A stretch of 64,000 bases of DNA from Hymenobacter fodinae (GTDB lineage: Bacteria > Bacteroidota > Bacteroidia > Cytophagales > Hymenobacteraceae), in NCBI RefSeq assembly GCF_004745825.1, contig NZ_SRLA01000001.1, positions 248,001 through 312,000 on the forward strand, given 5' to 3'. The first letter of the stretch is position 1. Each line of letters starts with the position of its first letter. The notes under the pieces were generated by a model. That model was given only the letters and a program-made list of their open reading frames with translations. It was not told the DNA's origin and did no database searches. The position numbers and the translations under genes were made by a program. Positions 17,653 through 25,659 of this stretch are shown piece after piece.

Positions 17653-17891
17653 GGTTGTAAACGTTTTAGGTGGCACATACAAACGAAAACGCTCCATAAT
17701 ACGCCGCCCAAAATAGCCAGGTTGCACCAATACAAATAGTGGTTTAAAGGCAAGTAATAAGCCCAGCAGTTTAGCCAGAAGGGCCCTATATTGGCGTATC
17801 GTACGTACTAGATAGAAGTGCCGGGCGCGGAGACGTAACTTGCGCCCAGCTTCTATCCTTGTGTTCCCATCCGTCCATTCCCACTTCCGCC

Positions 17892-18293
17892 ATGAGCGAG
17901 CATCAATCCGTTCTGCAAACCTATTTCGACTTAGTACAAGCATTCAGCATCGACGAGGCCGCGTATGCCGCTGTCTTGCATCCCGAAGTTGAGCAGTTGG
18001 AGTACCCCAATCTGCTGCACAAAACCATTCAGCGCCGTTCTTTTTCCGACATTATTGCCAATCTGCGGGCCGGGCGGGAGCTGCTCCGCGACCCAAGCTT
18101 TGAGGTGCAACACACCCAAACCTGCCCCGATGGCACCGTTATCGTGGAAGGCCGTTGGCAGGCTACCACCACCAATGATATTGGGCTCCTGCTTCGGGGG
18201 CAGCGCTTATCGGCGCAGCTGTGCCTGATCTTTGAGTTTCAGGATGGCAAAATCTACCGGCAGCGCCGCTACCCCTGCTACGATATGATGTAG
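17892..18293 (+). CDS. NTF2-like (SnoaL-type) nuclear transport factor 2 family protein
   Basis: A 133-residue protein with the cone-shaped NTF2 fold pattern: an N-terminal helix (VLQTYFDLVQAFSIDEAAYAAV) followed by an LHPEVEQLEYPN strand, and later strands VIVEGRWQATT and LCLIFEFQDGKIYRQRRYPCYD. The start at 17892 was chosen because the family begins with this helix. SnoaL-like proteins act as small isomerases, hydrolases or ligand-binding proteins; no catalytic set can be assigned here. It is divergent from hsp20 with 239 bases between start codons. Confidence 0.85.
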   Translation: MSEHQSVLQTYFDLVQAFSIDEAAYAAVLHPEVEQLEYPNLLHKTIQRRSFSDIIANLRAGRELLRDPSFEVQHTQTCPDGTVIVEGRWQATTTNDIGLLLRGQRLSAQLCLIFEFQDGKIYRQRRYPCYDMM

Positions 18294-18388
18294 GGCTGCT
18301 GAGCCCCGGACAAACAGCTACGTAGGGAGCAGATTGCTGAGCCGGCAAACTTGCGCACTACGCCACCGTACAGCAGAAGAGTACCGCT

Positions 18389-18427
18389 TGCCCAGCAGGC
18401 CGACCCATCTGGGCGGTCTGCTGGGCA
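18389..18427. repeat. Imperfect inverted repeat before 18467
   Basis: TGCCCAGCAG at 18389-18398 pairs with CTGCTGGGCA at 18418-18427, and inner bases pair partly. There is no T-run, so a terminator for the NTF2-like gene (95 bases upstream) is possible but not convincing. It could also be a leader structure of the next gene. Confidence 0.4.
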
Positions 18428-18466
18428 GGTCTACCTACTTCTACGGTCTGACTTGCCTGTTGTCCT

Positions 18467-18796
18467 ATGCGTCGCTTCCTCTCGTTTACTGTACTGCTGA
18501 CTGGCCTAGTAGCCACCGCAGCGCAGGCCCAAAATCGGGCTCCTGTTACACCTACCCGCCGCAACCCCACTGAGCGCATCAGCCCCATGCCCGGGGTAAC
18601 GCTGCCCGCCGGTGTGGGTCAGCGGAATGCCGAGCCCGTGGCGCCCGCTACTGACGTACGCCCCAGCGGCACGCTGCCTTTGCCCGAAGTGCCCAGCGGG
18701 AAAGTAACGGCCGGCCCCATCGACTCGGTGCAGGCTGAGCAGCTTACCAACCGGCGCCGCTCAACTCCTGCCACCCCACGCCGTAAACGGCCATAG
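18467..18796 (+). CDS. Small secreted Pro/Arg-rich protein, unknown function
   Basis: A 109-residue protein with a signal peptide (hydrophobic residues 5-20, cleavage near AAQAQ). The mature part is low-complexity, rich in Pro, Thr and Arg (TPTRRNPTERISPMPG) and ends in the basic TPRRKRP. I recognise no domain. It has the base composition of its neighbours. An inverted repeat at 18389-18427 lies just upstream. Confidence 0.65.
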   Translation: MRRFLSFTVLLTGLVATAAQAQNRAPVTPTRRNPTERISPMPGVTLPAGVGQRNAEPVAPATDVRPSGTLPLPEVPSGKVTAGPIDSVQAEQLTNRRRSTPATPRRKRP

Positions 18797-18971
18797 AGCA
18801 GGCTAGGCCACTCAGGCGACCAGTCTATTCTAGGCCAAGAGTTGGTGGTGGGAAGTGGTACTTCCTAGTTTCACTTTGAAACTCCTGTATATTGTGCAGC
18901 AAGAACTAGCGTCAGAGGCAGTGCCCTGCCGCGCTGGGGTATTCTATTTCTTGTATTGCGCGCTATCCACT

Positions 18972-19766
18972 ATGAAAAACCTTGTACTCAGCCTAGGCTG
19001 TCTGACGATGCTGGCCTCATGCCAGGAAATTACACCCGCCCCAGCCCCCGTTTCAGATTTTACTTTTCGAGGTGCAAAGGCGGCTGAGCAAAACCTGACG
19101 ACCAACGATACCTGCAGTCTGTTCAGTGCCGTGCAACATGCCACCTCTCTCTCCTGGGACTTTGGTAATGGCATTACTTCCAATGCCAAACGCCCAGTAC
19201 TTTCTTATGACAAGTCTGGGACCTACACGGTTACACTAACCGCCACAGGGGCCGATGGGCAGCGCAGCTCCGTTTCCAAGAAAGTAGAGGTGCTGGATAT
19301 GGTGCTCAAGCGGCTCGTTATCGATAAAGCTTACTGGTCCTTGGTACCCCTACAGAACTTTAATGCCACTTGGCCTACCACGGAGTACGCCGATGTATTT
19401 GTGCAGATACAGCAACTACAGGCTACAAGTACCTTCCCGCCCGGCGGACTAGTGCCTAATGCGCCTGTGGTGTTTAAAAGCGCCATCGCGCCCAATGTAT
19501 TCCGCAATACTGTTACCCCTATGGTAGTGGAAGTTCCTGGCCGGGTGGTGCTTGAGCTGCCTAAACTGAGCCGAGGAAACACTTGGGCCAACACCTATTT
19601 GGTTAGCCTGCTCGCTCAAAATCAGCATGGAACGTACTGCTTATTCTCTAACATGTTTAGCGGTTCTGGGCAGTCTTTCAAAACCGATGGAGTTAAGCGC
19701 GGCAATACGCTTACCTACTCTACTTCGCTGTTCAGCCAGGTAAGGATGGAATTTCAGTTTGAGTAA
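18972..19766 (+). CDS. PKD-domain lipoprotein
   Basis: A 264-residue surface or periplasmic lipoprotein. The start at 18972 begins the signal MKNLVLSLGCLTMLASC with lipobox LASC. Residues of about 50-105 form a PKD domain with the classic motif SLSWDFGNGITS and YDKSGTYTVTLTATGADG. The remaining 150 residues are strand-rich and unassigned (a beta-sandwich is likely). PKD domains mediate protein or polysaccharide contacts outside the cell. A strong hairpin follows. Confidence 0.88.
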   Translation: MKNLVLSLGCLTMLASCQEITPAPAPVSDFTFRGAKAAEQNLTTNDTCSLFSAVQHATSLSWDFGNGITSNAKRPVLSYDKSGTYTVTLTATGADGQRSSVSKKVEVLDMVLKRLVIDKAYWSLVPLQNFNATWPTTEYADVFVQIQQLQATSTFPPGGLVPNAPVVFKSAIAPNVFRNTVTPMVVEVPGRVVLELPKLSRGNTWANTYLVSLLAQNQHGTYCLFSNMFSGSGQSFKTDGVKRGNTLTYSTSLFSQVRMEFQFE

Positions 19767-19787
19767 ATAGGTTATTCATAATCGGAG

Positions 19788-19825
19788 AAGCCCAAGTGCT
19801 GTTTATCGGGACAGCACTTGGGCTT
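19788..19825. terminator. Bidirectional terminator
   Basis: A perfect 15-bp stem (19788-19802 with 19811-19825) around an 8-nt loop, followed by TCTT. It sits between the convergent PKD gene and the gene at 19878-20768. Confidence 0.85.
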
Positions 19826-19877
19826 TCTTGGTTAAAACGGCGATTTGCATAGTGGCCTAGGGGATAAATAAGCAGGA

Positions 19878-20768
19878 TTATTTCTGCTTTAGGTAGTCCG
19901 TAGAAGGTATTAGCCGGTAAGCAGGATCAGTGCTGAATATGCCCTGCAAAGACCCCACGTGCCTGCCCCCAATAATGGTGAGCACGCGGGAGCTACGGGT
20001 GGCCAGCTGGGTAGTTACAATATTGGAATAGATCTTCAGGTCGCGGTTATAGAGCACCGAAATGAACTCCGCGCCCACGTAATGCGGCTTGATAAAGGTC
20101 GAGTCCACCATCGGGTCAGGTTTGAGGGTACCATCAGTTACACGGGCTGGGGTGCGGTACACCAGCGTGTGAAGCTGCTGCAGCATGGGTTGGCCGTTAA
20201 GGAAAGCCAGCAACCCCGACATGGACAGGGCTCCGGTTTCCCACTTCTGCACAACGGGCGCGTAGTAAGCGCGGTGCTCGGTGGTGGCGTCTTGGTATAG
20301 CTTGATGTTGGTGCCCTCGTGCAGGATGCTCTGAGAGGTGCCACCTTCCGAGTTGACGCAGTAGATACGGTTGAGGCCCAAGCGCTTGCCCAGTGGGAAT
20401 GCCAGCTGGTAAATCTCGGAGCGGCCCCCGGGCATGGTGTTCACATCGAGCTTGTCTTGCCGGTACAGGGCGTAGAGGCTGTCGAGACGGGGCTGCTCAG
20501 AGGGCAATTCTTCCACCATAATCGCATCGGGCCGGTACCGCAGCACCTGGTCGCGGAAGGCAACCAGTTCCGTCTGCCGGCGGGGCGAGAGCACATCCGT
20601 AGACGGGTTATCTTTCTTATATAGCTGCGACAGGTGAGGCACGGCCAGCAGCATAATATCGGTGCGAGAACCAGCTGGGCTGGTGCCGGTGCTAGCTGGG
20701 GGGCGGGTGGCCGTGCAGCTTACCAAACCAAGGAAGCCAGCCAGGCAAGGGAGCAAAACTTTACGCAT
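19878..20768 (-). CDS. DUF5694-type (TraB/GumN-like) lipoprotein
   Basis: A 296-residue lipoprotein. The start at 20768 gives the signal MRKVLLPCLAGFLGLVSC with lipobox LVSC; an earlier Met adds 11 residues. The mature sequence follows the DUF5694 pattern: an N-terminal strand IMLLAVPHLSQ, then RQTELVAFRDQVLRYRPDAIMVEELP, YQLAFPLGKRLGLNRIYCVN, and a C-terminal RVLTIIGGRHVGSLQGIF. This is related to the TraB/GumN (Tiki) fold, some members of which are metal-dependent peptidases. Whether this one is catalytic is unknown. Confidence 0.8.
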   Translation of the reverse strand: MRKVLLPCLAGFLGLVSCTATRPPASTGTSPAGSRTDIMLLAVPHLSQLYKKDNPSTDVLSPRRQTELVAFRDQVLRYRPDAIMVEELPSEQPRLDSLYALYRQDKLDVNTMPGGRSEIYQLAFPLGKRLGLNRIYCVNSEGGTSQSILHEGTNIKLYQDATTEHRAYYAPVVQKWETGALSMSGLLAFLNGQPMLQQLHTLVYRTPARVTDGTLKPDPMVDSTFIKPHYVGAEFISVLYNRDLKIYSNIVTTQLATRSSRVLTIIGGRHVGSLQGIFSTDPAYRLIPSTDYLKQK

Positions 20769-21079
20769 GTGAGAATAGAGAGATACGTGACGATATAGCA
20801 AAGAAAACTATCTGTGTAGGCTGCCATCTGTGGCCCTGGCTGTAGGCCAGTACTTATATAGAGTGGTTACTCGGCAATAAGTTAGAGGCTCCTAACAGAG
20901 AGGTAGCGGATACGCAAATGGTTGTATACGGCTGAGCTAATGGTTTCCGGAGCGAAATATAGAGGCTAAAACCCCGTGATTATTACTGTATTTAACCTAT
21001 ATTTAATAGTACTAATTGGTTGAAAGTCGGCCGTATTAGTTCGGTTATATCTTCTTTTTCACTTCCAATTCATCACGCC
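20769..21079. other. Divergent promoter region
   Basis: 311 bases between two divergent lipoprotein genes. It is AT-rich, especially 20970-21060, as expected for promoters. I could not identify a confident TAnnTTTG element for either gene, and see no hairpin or repeat. Confidence 0.45.
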
Positions 21080-22102
21080 ATGAAGTACTCACGTCTCTGC
21101 CTTGCTGTGCTTACTACCGGGCTACTGGCCGCGGGCTGTGCTGACAAAAACAGCTTTGAGCAAGTAGCGCCCAACCAGTCGGATGCCAAGGCCATGCCTG
21201 ACCAAGCAACCGTAGTGGTTGATGGCCTTGCCAGCCCCATTGGGATGAGCGTCGATAAGAAGGGGGTGATCTGGGTGAGCCAGAGCGGCACCGGGCAGAA
21301 CGATGGCTCAGTGGTAGTGGTAATGCAGAACGGTGACGTGCAAACGGCCTTCACCGGGTTTGGGTCGGCGCGGCTGCCCAACGGCGAGCTGGGTGGCCTA
21401 GGGCACGTGCTCTACAACGATGGCAAGCTCTACATCCTCGACGGACTGAACGGACGGCTTTACATCGCCGATGTAGCAAAGTACAAGGCCAAAAATGGGC
21501 CCGTTAGTGCTTCCTCACTGCCTTATATTGAGCTTAAGGCCTTCGTGTATTCTCAAAATTTGTCTACTCCTCTCGATTCTAACCTCTACGACCTCACTTT
21601 CGGACCCGACGGCCAACTGTACATTGCCGATGCGGGAGCCAATGCCATTATCAGGGTAAATCTAAGCACTCGGCAGCCCAGTGTGTTCGCCCGCATCCCC
21701 AACATTAACCCCATGACGCAGCCGGTGCCCACGGGCATCATCTACGAGGGCGGCCGGTTCCTAGTGACTACCCTCACGGGCTTCCCCTTCACTGCGGGGG
21801 CGGCTAAAATTTTGCAGATCAGCCCCAGCGGCGTGGTGAGCGACTATCGCACCGGCTTCACAGCCCTCACCAATCTGGCGCCTACCCGCAACAACGGCCT
21901 GCTCGTCACCGAGTACGGCCAGTTTCGATTTACTCCCCCAACGTTTGTGGGGTGGCTACCCTCTACGGGCCGCGTGGCCACGGAGTCGGGCGCTACGGTG
22001 GCGGGTGGCCTAGACCGACTCACCGACATTGAGCGCATTAACCCCAACTTCTACTACGTCCTCAGCACCGGCTCTGGCACCATCAGCAAAATCAAGTACT
22101 AG
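21080..22102 (+). CDS. ScyD/ScyE-like beta-propeller lipoprotein
   Basis: A 340-residue lipoprotein. The start at 21080 begins the signal MKYSRLCLAVLTTGLLAAGC with lipobox AAGC. The rest is an NHL/SMP-30-type propeller with repeated blades: ASPIGMSVDKKGVIWVSQSG, LYNDGKLYILDGLNGRLYIAD, LTFGPDGQLYIADAGANAIIRV and YEGGRFLVTTLTG. ScyD and ScyE are cyanobacterial scytonemin-cluster proteins, but this family is broad in Bacteroidota and does not imply scytonemin. It probably binds or processes a ligand in the envelope. It stands alone. Confidence 0.85.
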   Translation: MKYSRLCLAVLTTGLLAAGCADKNSFEQVAPNQSDAKAMPDQATVVVDGLASPIGMSVDKKGVIWVSQSGTGQNDGSVVVVMQNGDVQTAFTGFGSARLPNGELGGLGHVLYNDGKLYILDGLNGRLYIADVAKYKAKNGPVSASSLPYIELKAFVYSQNLSTPLDSNLYDLTFGPDGQLYIADAGANAIIRVNLSTRQPSVFARIPNINPMTQPVPTGIIYEGGRFLVTTLTGFPFTAGAAKILQISPSGVVSDYRTGFTALTNLAPTRNNGLLVTEYGQFRFTPPTFVGWLPSTGRVATESGATVAGGLDRLTDIERINPNFYYVLSTGSGTISKIKY

Positions 22103-22123
22103 CCCTGCTCTGTTCATTATAGC

Positions 22124-22168
22124 CTAGGCCACCCAGTGCTCCTGTCTTGTGGGCGCCGGGTGGCCTAG
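22124..22168. terminator. Hairpin made of two opposed CTAGGCCA octamers
   Basis: CTAGGCCACCC (22124-22134) pairs with GGGTGGCCTAG (22158-22168) over a 23-nt spacer. It lies between convergent genes (ends at 22102 and 22189), where a bidirectional terminator is expected. T-runs are weak, so this call rests on position and pairing. Confidence 0.5.
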
Positions 22169-22188
22169 CGCTTTCTAATACGCTGTGC

Positions 22189-22731
22189 TCAGTCAGAAAC
22201 TGCGCGCAGACGCAGGTATTGTTGCAGCCAGATGGGGTAGAGGTTGTAGCTGATGTTCAGCGTGGCCAGCCCAACGGCCCATCCCCAGCGGCCCTGGGCG
22301 CCTGCCGCCAGGCTGCACAGCAAAAAGAACAGTAGGGCCGCTACGTGAAACCGCTCCATGTGGTAGCTGCTGCTCACTAGCCCGGCTACCGTCTGCCGGT
22401 TGCGGGCGCGCCGGTACTGCGGGTAGCGTCGGCGGATTAGCTTGTTCACCAAGCTCCCGTATTGGGTAAACTGCCCTATCAGGGGTACGCCCATCCGCCG
22501 GTAAATGGTGCGGCGGCTACTCAGTTGCCAGTGCCGAAACCAGGCTCGGGGCAGGGCGTAGGCCAGTAAGCTCACGCCTAGTATCCCGTACAGCCACGGC
22601 CGCGCCAGATACTGGTAGCAGAAAACAGTAAGCGGCCCCAAGTGCAGCACCGACCAGAATACGCTGGGCACCGCATTATAGATGGCCAGCACGGCCGGCG
22701 AGGGCAGGGCGGGGGTGGGGGTAGAAGTCAT
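22189..22731 (-). CDS. CrtO-like integral membrane protein
   Basis: A 180-residue protein with about four hydrophobic helices (near 25-45, 47-62, 128-148 and 150-170). The C-terminal block LNISYNLYPIWLQQYLRLR matches the ending typical of the glycosyl-4,4'-diaponeurosporenoate acyltransferase (CrtO) family, and the central loop MGVPLIGQFTQYGSLVNKLIRRRYPQ is compatible. Members may acylate glycosylated carotenoids, and pigmented Hymenobacter make such carotenoids, but no carotenoid genes are nearby. The family call is moderate and the enzymatic role is inference. Confidence 0.65.
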   Translation of the reverse strand: MTSTPTPALPSPAVLAIYNAVPSVFWSVLHLGPLTVFCYQYLARPWLYGILGVSLLAYALPRAWFRHWQLSSRRTIYRRMGVPLIGQFTQYGSLVNKLIRRRYPQYRRARNRQTVAGLVSSSYHMERFHVAALLFFLLCSLAAGAQGRWGWAVGLATLNISYNLYPIWLQQYLRLRAVSD

Positions 22732-22910
22732 TGGGAGCAGCAGTAGTAAGCAAGATACAGCACTTATTCTTCCGGGGTAAGCCTAGGCCTCGGGCACCGC
22801 AACTAGGATATTTCCAGTAGTCTGGCCCAGTATTTGCCGCCACTATTGCACAGAACTTGGTTCGCTCACTTACAGGCTTTTTACTCGTCTTTCCGTTACA
22901 CTCTCTCCCA

Positions 22911-23189
22911 ATGCTGAAATCTTTTCTCGCTGCTGCTGGCCTTACCATCACGGCCGTGGTACTGAGCGCTACGGCGGCTCAGGCGCAAGTCACCATCAAC
23001 ATCGGCCGCCCGGCGCCTCAGTACGTGGTGGTGCGTGAGGCCCGGCCCGTGAAAGTGAAGAAGTATAAGGCTCCGAAATACTACTACCAGCCTCGCCCCG
23101 TGATGCTGGTGCCCGCCGGCCCCGCCTACTACGGTCCTCCCGGACATGGGCATGGGCACGGCCGGGGACGAGGTCATGGCCGCCACTAA
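22911..23189 (+). CDS. Small secreted protein with His/Gly-rich tail
   Basis: A 92-residue protein. The start at 22911 gives a clean signal peptide (MLKSFLAAAGLTITAVVL, cleavage after AAQAQ). The mature part has a strand-like segment (VTINIGRPAPQYVVVREARP), a Lys/Tyr-rich middle (KVKKYKAPKYYYQPRP) and a C-terminal tail GHGHGHGRGRGHGRH. The His repeats could bind nickel, zinc or copper; no metal genes are adjacent. I recognise no family. A strong terminator follows. Confidence 0.72.
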   Translation: MLKSFLAAAGLTITAVVLSATAAQAQVTINIGRPAPQYVVVREARPVKVKKYKAPKYYYQPRPVMLVPAGPAYYGPPGHGHGHGRGRGHGRH

Positions 23190-23207
23190 ACAACTGCTGT
23201 TTAACAC

Positions 23208-23240
23208 AAAAAGGCTTCCGCAGTTCGCGGAAGCCTTTTT
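23208..23240. terminator. Strong bidirectional terminator
   Basis: A perfect 14-bp stem AAAAAGGCTTCCGC (23208-23221) with GCGGAAGCCTTTTT (23227-23240) around a 5-nt loop. It closes the small secreted gene and can act on the opposite strand. Confidence 0.9.
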
Positions 23241-23340
23241 GTTGCACTATGAGTTTACTAGGCCACTCAGGGGGCGGGTTAGGCGGGCTCCAAAAAGGGT
23301 AGCATCCATTAGCCTGGCTAGGCCTGCTCACAAATTTCGC

Positions 23341-24033
23341 TTACCCGATTATCTGGCGGGCCAGAGCGGGAAGGTCCTTCCCCTGGTAGGTGGGCGGCGA
23401 GGCCAGGGGGTACAGCGTTTGGCCAGGACGGGCTATAAGGCCGCTGCGCAGCCCGGCAGCCTGGGCTCCGGCCACGTCCCAGCCGTGAGCCGCTATCAGC
23501 AGGGCATCGGTCGGGGCTACGCCCACGGCTTTCACGGCGGCCTGGTAGGTGTGGAAGTGGGGCTTGTAGAGCTGCACGGCCTCTATGCTCAGCCCCTGCT
23601 CGAAGTAGTGGATAATCTTCGCGTAGCGCAGTTGCGCGTCCAGGCTTTCCTGCGGGGAGTTGGTGAAAGCCACCAGCCGGAAGCCGGCGTCCAGCAGCAA
23701 CTCGAGGCCGCGGGGTACGTCGGGGTGGGCGGGCAGCTGGGTAAGCAAACTTACCAGCTGCTTCTTGGTGCTGACCGACAGGCGCTTTTCCTCCAGCATG
23801 TCGGCGGTCATGTCCAGGGCAGCCTCGGCAATGTCGGGGAAGGAGTGGTAGGTACCCGTTACGGTATCTACTAGCGAGTACTGGAGCAACAGGCCAAACC
23901 ACTGCTTGAAGGCGTGCTTGTTACCGAAGGCCTTCGGCACGGCCAGCTTAAGCTTGCTCATGTCGAGCAGGGTTTCGTTTACATCAAAAAGCAGCACCTT
24001 GGGCTGCGGGCGGTAGAGAGCAGAAGAAGGCAT
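23341..24033 (-). CDS. Haloacid dehalogenase type II family hydrolase
   Basis: A 230-residue HAD enzyme of the type II haloacid dehalogenase group. Motif I is FDVNETLLD (Asp17 nucleophile; the second Asp of phosphatases is Asn19, as in dehalogenases). Motif II is AFTNSPQE, the conserved Lys is in LYKPHFHTY, and the late motif is LLIAAHGWDVAGAQAAG, typical of the family. It may hydrolyse 2-haloacids, but many members act on other substrates. The cytoplasmic enzyme has no linked partner genes. Confidence 0.9.
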   Translation of the reverse strand: MPSSALYRPQPKVLLFDVNETLLDMSKLKLAVPKAFGNKHAFKQWFGLLLQYSLVDTVTGTYHSFPDIAEAALDMTADMLEEKRLSVSTKKQLVSLLTQLPAHPDVPRGLELLLDAGFRLVAFTNSPQESLDAQLRYAKIIHYFEQGLSIEAVQLYKPHFHTYQAAVKAVGVAPTDALLIAAHGWDVAGAQAAGLRSGLIARPGQTLYPLASPPTYQGKDLPALARQIIG

Positions 24034-24314
24034 ACAGAGTAGCGGCTAAGGCCAGCACGCGCCGGCACCTTGATGGTACGCAGCCGCCTTCACCACGACG
24101 GTACAGGATGATGGGCTCTGGCCTCAGCCCGCCGCCGTAACCCGCCCAAACCCTCCGGCGCCCATGCTCCGGTCCTCTCGTGGGCAGCACACCTGGCAGC
24201 TCCCACGGGCGTCCCTAAGCCGCGGCTAGTACAACCAATAAGGCTCCCGCAAACTGCGGAAGCCTTTTCGTGCACTGGACTATTGGCCTAGAAGAGGTAC
24301 TGCGTGAGTCCGCG
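24034..24314. other. Structured GC-rich gap ending in a plus-strand terminator
   Basis: 281 bases without a convincing protein gene. The stretch 24060-24230 is rich in short pairings: GGGCT/AGCCC near 24114-24131, CGTGGG/CCCACG near 24179-24211 and the palindrome AGCCGCGGCT near 24220. It ends at a terminator-like hairpin pointing plus (24240-24268) although no plus-strand gene precedes it. It could be an unannotated small RNA or a decayed gene. It did not match what I know of SRP RNA, tmRNA, RNase P RNA or common riboswitches. Confidence 0.35.
24240..24268 (+). terminator. Terminator-like hairpin with no upstream plus-strand gene
   Basis: AAGGCTCCCGC (24240-24250) pairs with GCGGAAGCCTT (24256-24266) with one mismatch, followed by TT. 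It resembles the terminator at 23208-23240 in sequence. Confidence 0.6.
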
Positions 24315-24917
24315 CTAGTCTACCTGCTTTAGCGGCACGTTAGCGAAGGTGCCCGTAATGGTAATGTCACACTTGCGCTTGGGAAAAGTGCTGTAGGCCA
24401 CTGTTGGGTCGTTAGACTCAGTTAAGGTGGCAGTATATGTGCCGCTCAGGAGCTGCCGCTTGGCATCGTAGCTACTGATGGTGAAGCTGCCCGACACGTG
24501 CTGCATGCTGCTGGGGTATAGGATGGTACCGCCGCCCCGGCTTTCGGGCAGGTCGTAGTAGTAGGTTACGTCCGCATCCAGGGTTCGGTCGCGGAGGGTT
24601 TTGAGGGTGTAGGTGCCGGTGAGTGTGGCGGGCAATTTCGCGCGGTCTAGCGCGAAGCCCATGCCCTCGGTGCCGGTGGTTGGCCCTACGCCCACTGATA
24701 GGCTCTGGGCCGTCTGCGCGACAGACCCCTTTAGTTGCGGTGCCTGAAAGGTGGTATCCCGGTGCTGCCCGTTATCCTGATACACAATGGAGCGGCTATA
24801 GGTAACGGCAGGCTCCGGCATAGGCTCGGGTGTTTCTTCCCGATCATCTTTATCACAGCCAGCGGTAAAGGCCAGCGCCAGGCCCAGCAATAGCGAGAGA
24901 GTAGCGTTGTATTTCAT
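24315..24917 (-). CDS. Lipoprotein of unknown function
   Basis: A 200-residue lipoprotein. The signal MKYNATLSLLLGLALAFTAGC carries lipobox TAGC, followed by an acidic linker DKDDREETPEPMPEP. The mature part is strand-rich: LPATLTGTYTLKTLRDR, DADVTYYYDLP, HVSGSFTISSYDAKRQLLSGTYTATL and KCDITITGTFANVPL. The regular S/G-x-Y-T strands resemble small beta-barrel or lipocalin-like lipoproteins common in Bacteroidota, but I cannot name the family. Confidence 0.78.
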   Translation of the reverse strand: MKYNATLSLLLGLALAFTAGCDKDDREETPEPMPEPAVTYSRSIVYQDNGQHRDTTFQAPQLKGSVAQTAQSLSVGVGPTTGTEGMGFALDRAKLPATLTGTYTLKTLRDRTLDADVTYYYDLPESRGGGTILYPSSMQHVSGSFTISSYDAKRQLLSGTYTATLTESNDPTVAYSTFPKRKCDITITGTFANVPLKQVD

Positions 24918-25076
24918 AAGGAATAGAGCAGTATAAAAACACTATATAGAAAACTGTGCCAAGCCTGGAATGGTGGCTTTTACTGGTATGCTATGCTCCA
25001 TCAGCGTGAGTTTAGTATAGCTAAGGTTTCAACAAGGGGCACAGCTTTATGATTTGGTACTGAATCATGTCAGTAG

Positions 25077-25538
25077 CTAGTCCAGCAGATCTGGTATTTC
25101 TCGCATTGGCATCCTCTGACATATAGTTTCAATTGCCGCTTCACCGTTTTCAGCAATCAAACATAGAAAATCATCGAAGCCCCCGTATACCTTACCTTCC
25201 TCATCCATGTATAGCGACATATGGTCTGAGTACGCCTGGCCAATAATGCAAAGGGCACTACAGCCAATGCGCTGCTTGTAATTATTCAGTGCCCAATCCG
25301 TATCTACGTCTGCTGCTGCCTTACTAGCATCAAAATGGAGTATGCTCGTATTTCCATCCTGATAACTAAATGTAATTCGCAACCCACCAAACTCCTGCAA
25401 AAAATCCTCAATGGCAGAAAACCAAGGGTATCTTTCTATTCTTAGTGCTAACTGATAACTGAGCGTTGAAATGACTCGATCTGGCTGCCAACCAGCTTTT
25501 GCCAGTTGCTCCAATGTCGATTGTGATAGAATAATCAT
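25077..25538 (-). CDS. SUKH-3 domain protein (toxin immunity family), orphan
   Basis: A 153-residue protein matching the SUKH-3 layout: N-terminal SQSTLEQLAKAGWQPDRVI, then the central AIEDFLQEFGGLRITF block, a strand HFDASKAAADVDTDW, an IGQAYSDHMSLYMDEEGKVYGGFDDFLCLIAENG block and a final helix. SUKH proteins neutralise nuclease or deaminase toxins of polymorphic and contact-dependent systems. No toxin gene lies beside it. The gene has visibly lower GC than its neighbours, which suggests transfer. It may act as an orphan immunity gene or in an unrelated role. Confidence 0.85.
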   Translation of the reverse strand: MIILSQSTLEQLAKAGWQPDRVISTLSYQLALRIERYPWFSAIEDFLQEFGGLRITFSYQDGNTSILHFDASKAAADVDTDWALNNYKQRIGCSALCIIGQAYSDHMSLYMDEEGKVYGGFDDFLCLIAENGEAAIETICQRMPMREIPDLLD

Positions 25539-25613
25539 ATTACATCAGATGTAAGCTAATCTCAGCTAGCATCTAAGGGTAAAGCAAGTAAAAACTGTAC
25601 GGCATTTACTAAA

Positions 25614-25650
25614 ATGAAAAACCGGTAGTTGTTAGCTACCGGTTTTTCAT
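25614..25650 (-). terminator. Terminator of nrdA
   Basis: ATGAAAAACCGGTAG (25614-25628) pairs perfectly with CTACCGGTTTTTCAT (25636-25650) around a 7-nt loop. On the minus strand it lies 9 bases beyond the nrdA stop and ends in a T-run. Confidence 0.88.
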
Positions 25651-25659
25651 TTTCTCTCC

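Noticed and set aside
24034..24314. SRP RNA, tmRNA, RNase P RNA or a riboswitch
   Set aside because: None of the conserved sequence blocks of these RNAs was found; kept only as an unassigned structured gap.
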